A stretch of DNA of 13,478 nucleotides from CAYYJM01 sp964471755 (GTDB lineage Bacteria; Planctomycetota; Planctomycetia; Gemmatales; Gemmataceae), in contig CAYYJM010000177.1 in the NCBI GenBank assembly GCA_964471755.1, forward strand, positions 1-13,478. The letters run 5' to 3'. The notes under the pieces are model-generated. The model worked only from the letters and a program-made list of their open reading frames with translations, was not told the DNA's origin and searched no databases. The position numbers and the translations under genes were made by a program. Of this stretch, positions 5,844 through 13,478 are shown piece after piece. Every line of letters starts with the position of its first letter. Positions within the stretch are counted from its first letter, which is position 1.

Positions 5844-7094
5844 GTGCGACCCGTGGTAATGCCTGCAACCATCGCCTGGGCGGGGCGTGTTCTCCTGGGT
5901 GGTCTGCTGATCGTCCTGGTTGGCTCGATCGTGACCGGCTGCGCCCATCAAACACGCGGCAAGGTCACGTCCGCACGCCAGCCGACGCCAGCCGACCCGT
6001 GCTTGAATGCCGGGTGCGACCGGCCCCTGGCCGGATTGCTCGCCTTGCTCGGGCCCTGCGAGGACTTGCAATCCCTCCAGGAGGGGTTACCCTTCGTGTT
6101 GGAGCGTCCGATCACCCTGAAGGAATGTATTGACGCTGCCCTGTGCAACGGTCGGGTCGGCGAGGACAGCTATCGGGTCAAGACGGCCGAGGCGTCCATC
6201 GAACTGACCAAGGCGGCCGGGCAGGGGCGCGAGGAGCGACTGACGCGAGAAGGGGTCTGGCTTTCCCTGGAAGTCGGAACGCAAGACCTGGTCCTGGCCG
6301 TGACGACGGCATACTGGCGTCTGGTACTGGCGCGAGGCACCGTCATCAGCCGAGAAGAAACTCTGCGGGCCCTGGACCGCGAAGCTCAGAATGTGCAGGC
6401 CCGGTTCAAGGAAAAGCTTCTCACCCGGCAGGATGTCGATTCCCTCGAGGAACAACGCCATCTGACCCGTGCGGAGTGGCTGACCGCTCTGACCGGACTG
6501 CGTGAGGCGGAAAGCAACCTGCGCCGGACGGCAGGTCTGCTGCCCAACGACGGCACCACGCTGATCCCCTGTGATCCGGCCGTGATGACGCCACCGGCAG
6601 GGAATCCGTACGAGGATCTCCTGCAAGCACGCGAATGCCGGCCCGAACTGGCCCTGGCTCGCCTGAAGGCCGAGTTGGCCTGCCAGGCTCTGGAACAGGC
6701 CAAGGAGGAAGAGAAGGCCCTTGCTCGCTGCCAGGTGGAACGTGAGCAGGCCGCGCATCGCGATGCCGAGGAGGTGATGGTCTTCGATCTGCTGCGGTCC
6801 GGGTTTCAACAGCGACAGGCCTGGTTGAGTCTGGAGGCGTTGACGGCCCGCGAGCAGGCGGCAGGTCGCCGACTGGCCGCTGTCACGGAAAAATGGCAGA
6901 GCAAGGAATTTGGCGAACTGCGTGAACTGATCCAGGCCCAGACCGGGTTCTCGACCGCCCGGCGCGACGCTCTGGAGGCGGCCACGCAGTACCAGGTGGC
7001 TCTCGCCGAACATCTACGGAGGAAGGGACTCCTGCTTCAGCATTATTGCGTGTGCATCCCGCACCGCGAACCGCGTCCCGTCCCCGGAGGATGA
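5844..7094 (+). CDS. TolC-like (outer membrane efflux) lipoprotein
   Basis: 416 residues from GTG 5844; the frame also offers TTG 5820 and ATG 5859. I prefer GTG because a hairpin covers the TTG ribosome site. A hydrophobic signal segment ends in the lipobox VTGC, with Cys33 as the predicted lipid-bearing residue. ERPITLKECIDAALCNG (about residue 85) is the usual first helix of the outer membrane efflux family. Two long helical stretches follow (about 140-230 and 255-400), with AYWRLVLARG and LREAESNLRRTAGLLP typical of that family. I do not see the amphipathic beta strands that form the TolC barrel, which is odd. It ends 4 nt before the HlyD-type gene and probably carries the last, outer step of export. 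It could instead be a periplasmic adaptor that only keeps the helical barrel. Confidence 0.6.
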   Translation: MRPVVMPATIAWAGRVLLGGLLIVLVGSIVTGCAHQTRGKVTSARQPTPADPCLNAGCDRPLAGLLALLGPCEDLQSLQEGLPFVLERPITLKECIDAALCNGRVGEDSYRVKTAEASIELTKAAGQGREERLTREGVWLSLEVGTQDLVLAVTTAYWRLVLARGTVISREETLRALDREAQNVQARFKEKLLTRQDVDSLEEQRHLTRAEWLTALTGLREAESNLRRTAGLLPNDGTTLIPCDPAVMTPPAGNPYEDLLQARECRPELALARLKAELACQALEQAKEEEKALARCQVEREQAAHRDAEEVMVFDLLRSGFQQRQAWLSLEALTAREQAAGRRLAAVTEKWQSKEFGELRELIQAQTGFSTARRDALEAATQYQVALAEHLRRKGLLLQHYCVCIPHREPRPVPGG

Positions 7095-7098
7095 CACC

Positions 7099-8592
7099 AT
7101 GCAGGGGCCCGGCCTCTTCCGACAAGAAGCATTGCAACATCAGTTCACCTCCCTGGAAGACCTGGAAAAGCCCTTCCAACTGCTGCGGATCGGTGCCTGG
7201 CTGCCATTACTGGGGCTGGGCGTTCTCTGCGGAGCCGGCCTGATCTGGGCCATCTTCGGCCAGGTCCCCGAGACGGTCGAGGGCGTCGGCGTCCTGCTCC
7301 ATCCCGGCCGTGTCCGCCAGGTCGAAACGGTGGTCGGCGGCCGGATCAAGGAACTCCGCGTCACCCAGGGCACACGGGTCGAGAAGGGGGACATCGTCGC
7401 CGTTCTCGAAACGACCGAAACGCAGAAACAACTCGACCTGGCGCGCGATCGACTCGCCGAGCTGACCCGGACCAACCAGACGCAGACCGAACTGGAGAAG
7501 CTGCGCCTCGCTCAGGAAGCGGGCCTGCGGGCCGTTCAGGAGCGTTCGCTCGACACGTCGATCCAGGATCTGGAACAACTCCTGGTCCAGCAGGAGAAAC
7601 GCGGTGAAGCCGCCATCAACGAGCAGCGCGAGGCTCTGCAACGGAGCGTCACGGCCAACCGGCGTCTCAACGAATCGCTGCGTGAGAAGGCGGAGAGCGC
7701 ACGTCGCCTGGCGGGCACCAACGTCATCAATCGCGACATGCTCTTGCAGGCCGAGTCGGCCCTCACCGAGAACAACTCGCAGCTCTCCACGCTCGAAGTC
7801 CGGCTCACCGAGCTGAAGCTCAAGGAAACCGAGACGAAGCAGACCCTCGTGACGCAGCGAACCAAGCTGGCCGAACTGCGAGTGCAGCGTCATCAACTCG
7901 ACGTCCGCAAGACACAGCTGGAGCAGGAAACGACCCTGGCTCAGGCGACGCGCAAGCTGCAAATCCAGGAACAGGCCGATCGCATCAAGCAACTCGAGAC
8001 GACCGTGCGCGAGCAGGGCGAGGTGCGCAGTCCGTATGCCGGCCGCGTCATCGAGGTGGGGCAGTGGCCAGGGCAGGGGGTCTCGCCCGGAACGGCCCTG
8101 GCGACCATCGACCTGGAGACGAGTCCCGGTAGCGGCGATCCGAAACTGCGCAACCTGGCCTACTTCCCGATCCGAACCGGCAAACGCATTCAGGTCGGCA
8201 TGGAGGTGCGTGTCGCTCCGATGTCAGTGCAGCGCGAGCGGTTCGGCAGCATCATCGGGGTGGTCACGCACGTTTCGGAATATCCGGTCGGATCGCGGAC
8301 TCCGGCCGCCGCGGTCGGCAATCCGGAGCTGGCGCGGGCGCTGCTGAGTCCCGGTGGCGTCATCGAGGTCGAGGTCGATCTGGAGGCGGCCGACACGCCC
8401 AGTGGTTTCCACTGGACCTCGGCCGGGCCGCCGAATCGGCCCACGGCCGGCACCACGACGCGGACCACGGTCACCGTCGAGCAGCGCCGACCGATCACCT
8501 ACCTGCTACCGATCCTGCGCAGCTGGCTCGATGGCACGCAGCCGCCGGAACTGCCCGGAGCCCGGACGCCGGAACCGACCCAGCAACCCTGA
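7099..8592 (+). CDS. HlyD-family membrane fusion protein, NHLM-system type
   Basis: 497 residues, starting MQGPGLFRQEALQHQF. GGAGG (7086-7090) precedes ATG 7099 by 8 nt, inside the end of the TolC-like gene. Order: a short cytoplasmic tail (FRQEALQHQFTSLEDLEKPFQLL), one membrane helix at about 33-53, then a lipoyl-like half-motif (QVETVVGGRIKELRV...GD) near 73-105. A long coiled coil runs from about 106 to 310, then the second lipoyl half (VRSPYAGRVIEVG) near 312-325 and a beta-rich C-terminus with EVRVAPMSVQRERFGSIIG. This is the standard layout of a type I secretion fusion protein. The N-terminal tail and membrane region resemble the HlyD-like protein of NHLM bacteriocin systems, from memory. 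It would bridge the inner-membrane exporters to the TolC-like partner across the periplasm. The next gene begins 15 nt later. Confidence 0.85.
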   Translation: MQGPGLFRQEALQHQFTSLEDLEKPFQLLRIGAWLPLLGLGVLCGAGLIWAIFGQVPETVEGVGVLLHPGRVRQVETVVGGRIKELRVTQGTRVEKGDIVAVLETTETQKQLDLARDRLAELTRTNQTQTELEKLRLAQEAGLRAVQERSLDTSIQDLEQLLVQQEKRGEAAINEQREALQRSVTANRRLNESLREKAESARRLAGTNVINRDMLLQAESALTENNSQLSTLEVRLTELKLKETETKQTLVTQRTKLAELRVQRHQLDVRKTQLEQETTLAQATRKLQIQEQADRIKQLETTVREQGEVRSPYAGRVIEVGQWPGQGVSPGTALATIDLETSPGSGDPKLRNLAYFPIRTGKRIQVGMEVRVAPMSVQRERFGSIIGVVTHVSEYPVGSRTPAAAVGNPELARALLSPGGVIEVEVDLEAADTPSGFHWTSAGPPNRPTAGTTTRTTVTVEQRRPITYLLPILRSWLDGTQPPELPGARTPEPTQQP

Positions 8593-8607
8593 AGCCCGGA
8601 GGTCGCC

Positions 8608-10764
8608 ATGTTCTTCTTCGGTCGGCGTGTCCACACGCCCACGGTGATGCAGCTCGAATCGGTCGAGTGCGGCGCGGCCGCCCTGGGGAGCATCCTGGGC
8701 TATCATGGCCGACACGTGCCGCTCGCCGAGTTGCGCCGCCAGTGTGGCATCTCCCGCGATGGTAGCAAGGCTTCCAAGGTCGTCCAGGCCGCCCGCTCCT
8801 ACGGGCTGGAGGCCAAGGGCTACCGCGTCGAGTCGATCCAGGGGCTGTTGCAGATTCCGCTGCCGTTCATCATCTTCTGGCGGATGAATCACTTCCTGGT
8901 CGTGGAAGGTTACTCGGCCCGCCACGTCTACCTGAACGATCCGGCCGGTGGCCATCGCAGGGTGACGCACGCGGAGTTCAGCCAGGGCTTTTCCGGCGTC
9001 GTCCTCGCCTTCAAGCCGGGACCGGAGTTCAAGCCGGGCGGTCAGCGGACCCAGTTGCTCCGCTCGGTGGGGCGATTCCTCACCGGCCAGGGCTGGGCGG
9101 TCCTGCTCTGTGTCCTGGCCGGTCTGCTGATGACCCTGCCCGGCCTGGCGATGCCGATCTTCAGCAAGTACCTGATCGACGACATCCTCGTCCCGCAGCA
9201 GTCGGACAAGCTCCGCCCGCTGCTGGCGGTCATGGCTGGCACCTTCTTCATCCATTTCTTTCTGAAGGTCCTCCAGACCAACGCCCTGCGCCGGCTCATG
9301 CTCGCTCTCGGCACCCGCTCGGCGTGTCGCTATGTCTGGCACCTGCTCCGGCTGCCGATGACATTCTATGGTCAGCGATACGCCGGCGAGGTCGCCAATC
9401 GGCTGCCGATGACGCAGAAGGTCGCCGACCTGCTCTCCGGCAAACTCGCCGAGACGGTTCTGTCTCTGCTCCAGGTCGTGCTTTACCTGGCGATTCTGTT
9501 CTGCTTCAGTCTGCCGCTGACGCTGATCGGTCTGGTGGCCGCCATCATCAACTTCGTCGCGCTGCGGGCGATCTACCGGCATCGCGTCGAGGCCCGCCTG
9601 CGCATGGCGATGGATGCGGGCAAGGCGGCCGGCGTGGCCATCGCTGGTCTGCAAGGCATCGAGACGGTCAAGGCGACCGGCATGGAGGACGGCTTCTTCG
9701 GCAAGTGGGTCGGCTACTACTCCAAGGGAGCCCAGGCGAGCCAGGATCTGGAGGCGTCCACGCTCGCGCTGGGCACTCTGCCGACGCTGCTGACCGGCGT
9801 GACCAACGCCTTGCTCCTGGTGATCGGCGGCTGGTACGTCATCCTGGGCCAGCTCAGTATCGGCCAGTTGGTCGCTTTCCAGATTCTCATGGGCATGATG
9901 CTGCGGCCGGTCGGTCAGTTGGTCACGCTCGGGAGCGAATTACAGGAACTGGAGGTCGATCTCCAGCGTCTGGAAGACGTGCTGGACTCGCCGACCGAGG
10001 CCGCGCCGCCGACGCGGGCCGAGACACCGTCCCGGCCGCGCGGCGAGGTCGTCGTCAACAGCCTGGCCTTCGGCTACAGTCCGCTCGACGCGCCGCTGCT
10101 GAACGACTTCGAGTTGGCTCTGCAACCGGGCCAGCGTGTGGCCCTGGTCGGCACCAGCGGTTCGGGCAAGTCCACCATCGCCCGGCTGATCACCGGCCTG
10201 TACATCCCGTGGAGCGGAACGCTCCTGGTCGATGGTCTGGCTCCCAGCCAGGCCCCGACCGACGATCGCGGCCGACGCCTTGGCTTCGTCGATCAGGAGG
10301 TCTTCCTCTTCGAGGGCACCGTTCGCGACAATCTCGCCCTGTGGGACGACACCGTTCCCGACGAGGTTCTCTGGAACGCGCTGCGGGACGCCGAGCTGGA
10401 GGAGGTCATCCGCTCCCTGCCGGGTGGACTTCTCGCGCCGCTGGTCGAGGCGGGCGCGAACCTGTCCGGCGGCCAGCGTCAACGTCTGGAGATCGCCCGC
10501 GCCCTGGTTCAGTCACCGGCCCTGCTCGTCCTCGATGAGGCGACCAGCGCACTCGACGCCGAGACGGAATTCCGCGTCCTGGAGAACCTGCGGCGGCGCG
10601 GTTGTACCTGCGTCCTGGTCGCGCATCGGCTGAGTACGATTCGCGATTGTGATGAGATTCTCGTCCTGCGTCAGGGTCAGGTCGTCGAGCGCGGACCGCA
10701 CGACGACCTGATCGAGCAGGAAGGCGAGTACGTCCGTCTGGTGAAGACCGAAGCGAGCGAGTGA
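8608..10764 (+). CDS. Peptidase-containing ABC exporter (C39 peptidase, NHLM ABC1 type)
   Basis: 718 residues, the usual length for this family. GGAGG (8598-8602) precedes ATG 8608 by 5 nt. Residues 1-~135 form a C39 peptidase with an intact active site: Gln15 and Cys21 (MQLESVECGAAALG), His95 (MNHFLVVEGY) and Asp111 (LNDPAGG). It should cut leaders after G-1. Residues ~155-440 form the membrane domain with several hydrophobic helices. The ATPase follows: Walker A GTSGSGKST at 515-523, signature LSGGQRQ at 619-625, Walker B LLVLDE ending Asp643/Glu644, and switch His673. It both processes and exports, probably acting on the three precursors encoded upstream. The arrangement HlyD, peptidase ABC, second ABC is that of NHLM (nitrile hydratase leader microcin) systems, yet the precursor leaders here are short. 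The catalytic set is complete, so I see no sign of decay. Confidence 0.93.
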   Translation: MFFFGRRVHTPTVMQLESVECGAAALGSILGYHGRHVPLAELRRQCGISRDGSKASKVVQAARSYGLEAKGYRVESIQGLLQIPLPFIIFWRMNHFLVVEGYSARHVYLNDPAGGHRRVTHAEFSQGFSGVVLAFKPGPEFKPGGQRTQLLRSVGRFLTGQGWAVLLCVLAGLLMTLPGLAMPIFSKYLIDDILVPQQSDKLRPLLAVMAGTFFIHFFLKVLQTNALRRLMLALGTRSACRYVWHLLRLPMTFYGQRYAGEVANRLPMTQKVADLLSGKLAETVLSLLQVVLYLAILFCFSLPLTLIGLVAAIINFVALRAIYRHRVEARLRMAMDAGKAAGVAIAGLQGIETVKATGMEDGFFGKWVGYYSKGAQASQDLEASTLALGTLPTLLTGVTNALLLVIGGWYVILGQLSIGQLVAFQILMGMMLRPVGQLVTLGSELQELEVDLQRLEDVLDSPTEAAPPTRAETPSRPRGEVVVNSLAFGYSPLDAPLLNDFELALQPGQRVALVGTSGSGKSTIARLITGLYIPWSGTLLVDGLAPSQAPTDDRGRRLGFVDQEVFLFEGTVRDNLALWDDTVPDEVLWNALRDAELEEVIRSLPGGLLAPLVEAGANLSGGQRQRLEIARALVQSPALLVLDEATSALDAETEFRVLENLRRRGCTCVLVAHRLSTIRDCDEILVLRQGQVVERGPHDDLIEQEGEYVRLVKTEASE

Positions 10765-10770
10765 AATCGT

Positions 10771-10786
10771 CGCCGGCTTGCCGGCG
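10771..10786 (+). other. Short intercistronic hairpin
   Basis: CGCCGGCTTGCCGGCG folds into a 6-bp GC-only stem with a CTTG loop, 6 nt after the first ABC gene and 25 nt before the start of the second. There is no T-run, so it is more likely an mRNA stability or pausing element than a terminator. Confidence 0.45.
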
Positions 10787-10811
10787 GTCATCTGGAATCG
10801 AGGAGCCCGCC

Positions 10812-13478
10812 GTGGCCAGCGTGCCTGCCGCACCCCTGTCCCTGCCGCTCGGCGAGACGCCGGTGGCCTACCGTGTCGAATCGGGCGAGGCCCTGATCTT
10901 CCGGGTCGATCCGGAGCCGGACGGACGGCCGGGGCCGCGCCGCTTCCTGCTGTCGGCCCCGGCCGGGACCATGGTCTGTCATCCCGGCGAGCCCGGATTG
11001 CTCATCGTTCCAGGCACCGGCTGTCGGCTCCAACCCGTGCTGCCGGCGGCGGTGACCCTGGCCGAACTCGACGCCTGGATCGTCCGCCTGGCGAACATTT
11101 TCGCCGATGAACTGCCGCCGGGACCGCCTCGCACGCTGCCGCTGGAGGGGCCGCCACTCCAGGCCAACGACGTGCTGACCGGCCCCGTCGAGCGTGTCCT
11201 CTGGGTGACCAGCACCGAGGGGGTCGTCGCCCCGCTGGGAAGCACCGAGTTCGCCCCGACGCCCGCGACCGCGCCGCTGCCAGTAACCGCATCGCTGTAT
11301 CTCCTCGTCACGACCGAGTCGGCTCAGGTGCAGACCCGGCGGACGATCGACCTGTCCAGTGCGGAGCGGATTGCCGGTCTGCGGACTCTCGTGCGTCTGG
11401 CCCTGGCCTACTCGCGGGCCCGGGAGCAGCACGAGCAGGAGGTGCTGACTCGCCGGGCGGAAATTCGCCTGGCCGAGTCACAGCGTGAGACGGCCCAGGC
11501 GGTGGGGCGACTCGTCCAGTTGATCGAGCCGCAGACGCTGCCGCTGATGCCGGGCGAGGGGCTGCTGCCGGCCCTGGCGGCGGTGGGCCAGGATCTCGGC
11601 GTGACCTTCCGCCCCGCTCCGGACGGCACGCCGGGTGATCCGGTCGAGGCCATTGCGCGCACCTCGCGTGTTCGCTTTCGTCGGCTGCACCTCGTCGGCG
11701 ACTGGTGGCAGAACGATCTCGGCTCGTTCCTGGCTTTTCGGGTCGAAGGGCAGGGGACGGCCGCTCAACTCCGGCCGGTCGCTCTGCTGCGCCGTGGCCC
11801 CGGCTACGAGGTCGTCGATCCGCAGACGCGGCAGAGTACCCCGTTGACGCCGGCCCTCGCGGCCCAACTGAGTCAGCGGGGGTATCAGTTCTATCCGCCG
11901 TTCCCGGCGCGGACGCTGTCTCTGTGGGAGTTGCCGCCGATCGCCATTCGGCCGTACCTGCGCGAGCTGACCGCTGTCGGCCTGCTGACACTGATGGCGA
12001 CGCTCCTGGGCCTGGTGCTGCCGCTGGTCATGGGGCGGATCATCGACACCGCGATTCCGCTAGGTGACACGTCGTTGCTGGTGCAACTCGGTCTGCTCAT
12101 GCTGGCGGCCTACGTCGGTCAGACTCTGTTCAGTCTCTCCCAGGGCTATCTCGGCCAGCGCTTCTACACGGGCAGCACGATCCGCTTGCAGGCCGCGACG
12201 TGGGACCGCTTGCTCCATCTCGCCCTGGCCTTCTTCCAGCGGTTCTCCTCGGGTGATCTGCTCCGCCGGGCCATGCTCGTCACCGAGGTGAGCCAGCAGA
12301 TCAGCACGACGATGCTGCGGTCGCTGCTGTCGGGCACCCTGTCGCTGCTCTACCTCGTTCTGCTGTTCAGCTTCAGCGTCAAGCTCGCCTGGATCGCACT
12401 GGGCCTGGCCCTGATCACGACGGTGACGACGGTGATCCTGGCGATGCTGGTCCGTCGTCAGGCCCTGCCGCTGATGGTGGTCGAGGGCAAGAATTTCGGC
12501 TTCGTGGTCCAGCTGATCAACGGCGTGGCGAAGCTGCGCGTCGCCGGGGCGGAGCAGCGTGCGTTCAACCGCTGGGCCGGCCGCTACGAGGGGCAACTTC
12601 GCCACATGGCCCGCATTCGCTTCTTGCAGGATCTCGATCACCTGATCATGTTCCTGCTGCCGTTGCTGGGCATGCTCGTGCTGTACGCTCTGGCCGTGCC
12701 GCTGCTACTGCCAGCCACTCCGGAGGGCAGGGCGGCGATGACGCTGGGCGGCTTGATTGCCTTCTTCACGACCTACGGCCTGTTCACCGAGGGACTCAAC
12801 ACCATCGGCACGACCATCGTGGACATGACCGACATCCTGGCCCGGCAGGTGCTGCTCAAGCCGATCCTCGACACGGAGCCGGAGACGCTCCAGCGGAAGA
12901 GCGATCCCGGTTTGCTTCAGGGCCAGGTCTCGATCGAGCGTGTCTCGTTCCGCTACACGCCGACGGGGCCGCTGGTCCTGGATCAGGTGTCGCTGGAGGC
13001 CCGGCCCGGCGAGTTCATCGCGATTGTCGGCCCCTCGGGAAGTGGCAAATCGACCCTGGTTCGCCTGCTGCTCGGCTTCGAGCCGCCGCTCTCCGGCCAG
13101 ATTCTCTACGATGGCCAGACGCTGACCGGCCTGGATCTGCAAGCGGTTCGCAAGCAGGTCGGCACCGTGTTGCAGACCTCGTACCTGTTCTCCGGGCCGC
13201 TCTACGAGAACATCGCCGCGGGCAACCTGGTGGATCTGGACACGGTCCAGCGAGCCGTCGTGGAAGCGGGCCTGACCGAAGATGTGCAGGCGATGCCGAT
13301 GGGCCTGCACACGATGGTTTCGGAAGGCGGCCGAAACCTGTCCGGCGGCCAGCGTCAGCGGGTGCTGCTCGCTCGCGCCCTGGTGACCAATCCGCGCATC
13401 CTGATCCTGGATGAGGCGACGAGTGCCCTGGACAATCGCACGCAGGCCCTGGTGACCGAGAGCCTTGCTCGTCGGCGG
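10812..13478 (+). CDS. Second ABC exporter with large N-terminal extension (NHLM ABC2 type), 3' end off window
   Basis: The frame is open for 889 codons to the window edge. I chose GTG 10812 because GAGGAG ends 6 nt upstream. Residues 1-~375 are not transporter sequence. They begin VASVPAAPLSLPLGE, are rich in Pro/Leu/Val strands, include a charged helix (about 195-245, SRAREQHEQEVLTRRAE), then another beta-rich part. The membrane domain starts near 385 (LTAVGLLTLMATLLGLVLPL) and runs to about 690. The ATPase has Walker A GPSGSGKST at 740-748, Q-loop VLQTS, signature LSGGQRQ at 843-849 and Walker B ILILDE ending Asp867/Glu868. The switch His lies beyond the edge. No C39 peptidase is present. 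The extended N-terminus plus ABC core is the layout of the second ABC protein of NHLM systems, where a cyclic-nucleotide-binding-like domain has been described. It may work as a heteromer with the preceding C39 exporter. Confidence 0.88.
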   Translation, partial: MASVPAAPLSLPLGETPVAYRVESGEALIFRVDPEPDGRPGPRRFLLSAPAGTMVCHPGEPGLLIVPGTGCRLQPVLPAAVTLAELDAWIVRLANIFADELPPGPPRTLPLEGPPLQANDVLTGPVERVLWVTSTEGVVAPLGSTEFAPTPATAPLPVTASLYLLVTTESAQVQTRRTIDLSSAERIAGLRTLVRLALAYSRAREQHEQEVLTRRAEIRLAESQRETAQAVGRLVQLIEPQTLPLMPGEGLLPALAAVGQDLGVTFRPAPDGTPGDPVEAIARTSRVRFRRLHLVGDWWQNDLGSFLAFRVEGQGTAAQLRPVALLRRGPGYEVVDPQTRQSTPLTPALAAQLSQRGYQFYPPFPARTLSLWELPPIAIRPYLRELTAVGLLTLMATLLGLVLPLVMGRIIDTAIPLGDTSLLVQLGLLMLAAYVGQTLFSLSQGYLGQRFYTGSTIRLQAATWDRLLHLALAFFQRFSSGDLLRRAMLVTEVSQQISTTMLRSLLSGTLSLLYLVLLFSFSVKLAWIALGLALITTVTTVILAMLVRRQALPLMVVEGKNFGFVVQLINGVAKLRVAGAEQRAFNRWAGRYEGQLRHMARIRFLQDLDHLIMFLLPLLGMLVLYALAVPLLLPATPEGRAAMTLGGLIAFFTTYGLFTEGLNTIGTTIVDMTDILARQVLLKPILDTEPETLQRKSDPGLLQGQVSIERVSFRYTPTGPLVLDQVSLEARPGEFIAIVGPSGSGKSTLVRLLLGFEPPLSGQILYDGQTLTGLDLQAVRKQVGTVLQTSYLFSGPLYENIAAGNLVDLDTVQRAVVEAGLTEDVQAMPMGLHTMVSEGGRNLSGGQRQRVLLARALVTNPRILILDEATSALDNRTQALVTESLARRR

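Noticed and set aside
4286..5872. A 528-codon minus-strand open frame across precursor 3 and the GNAT gene
   Set aside because: It is antisense to the recognisable GNAT motif and the leader-bearing precursor, shows no family features, and has shadow-type composition.
8506..9654. A 382-codon minus-strand open frame opposite the C39 exporter
   Set aside because: It is antisense to the intact C39 catalytic residues and membrane domain; its Gln/Glu/Arg/His-rich composition is a shadow.

Overview
This is a GC-rich window from what is probably a diderm (Gram-negative-type) bacterium. The diderm inference rests on a TolC-like lipoprotein encoded beside a membrane fusion protein and ABC exporters. 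The style of the locus suggests a planctomycete such as a Gemmata relative, but this is a low-confidence guess because no taxonomic marker is present. The window holds two divergent modules separated by a tRNA-Lys gene.

Left module (1-3195, minus strand). Four co-directional genes run leftward: an unrecognised 196-residue protein; a 287-residue PIN-like nuclease; a 383-residue protein whose C-terminal domain resembles predicted pPIWI-associated nucleases and carries an R-x4-H motif; and the N-terminal 139 residues of a protein that runs off the window. Several have strong Shine-Dalgarno sites and short spacers, so they look like one operon. They lie immediately beyond the 3' end of tRNA-Lys(CUU), where integrated islands often sit. 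A defence or toxin-like island is a reasonable inference, but no integrase or second att site is visible.

Middle (3196-3717). This stretch contains a perfect 12-bp tandem duplication, a strong 13-bp-stem terminator, the tRNA with a recognisable promoter, then a short control region. The control region holds a 13-nt direct repeat, a small palindrome and a long two-tier inverted repeat, all in front of the right-hand genes.

Right module (3718-13478, plus strand). This is a peptide secretion locus of the NHLM-like (dual-ABC, HlyD) type. Three small genes encode precursor peptides of 78, 69 and 102 residues. Their leaders share an L-12/L-7/V-4/[A,S]-2/G-1 pattern, the classical double-glycine leader with Ala or Ser in place of the first glycine. 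The cores differ greatly: one is proline-rich, one is built of G-P-x-W tetrapeptides with nine Trp, and one is 40% Gly with eight Trp. None has a cysteine. They are followed by a tandem-GNAT protein, a TolC-like lipoprotein, a HlyD-type fusion protein, an ABC exporter with an intact C39 peptidase (Cys21, His95, Asp111), and a second ABC exporter with a large N-terminal extension that runs off the right edge. The likely flow is synthesis of three precursors, possible acetylation by the GNAT protein, leader removal and export by the C39 transporter, and passage across the envelope through the HlyD and TolC-like proteins. No other maturation enzyme is visible. The combination of these Cys-free Trp/Gly/Pro precursors with a tandem GNAT and dual ABC export is the most novel content of the window.
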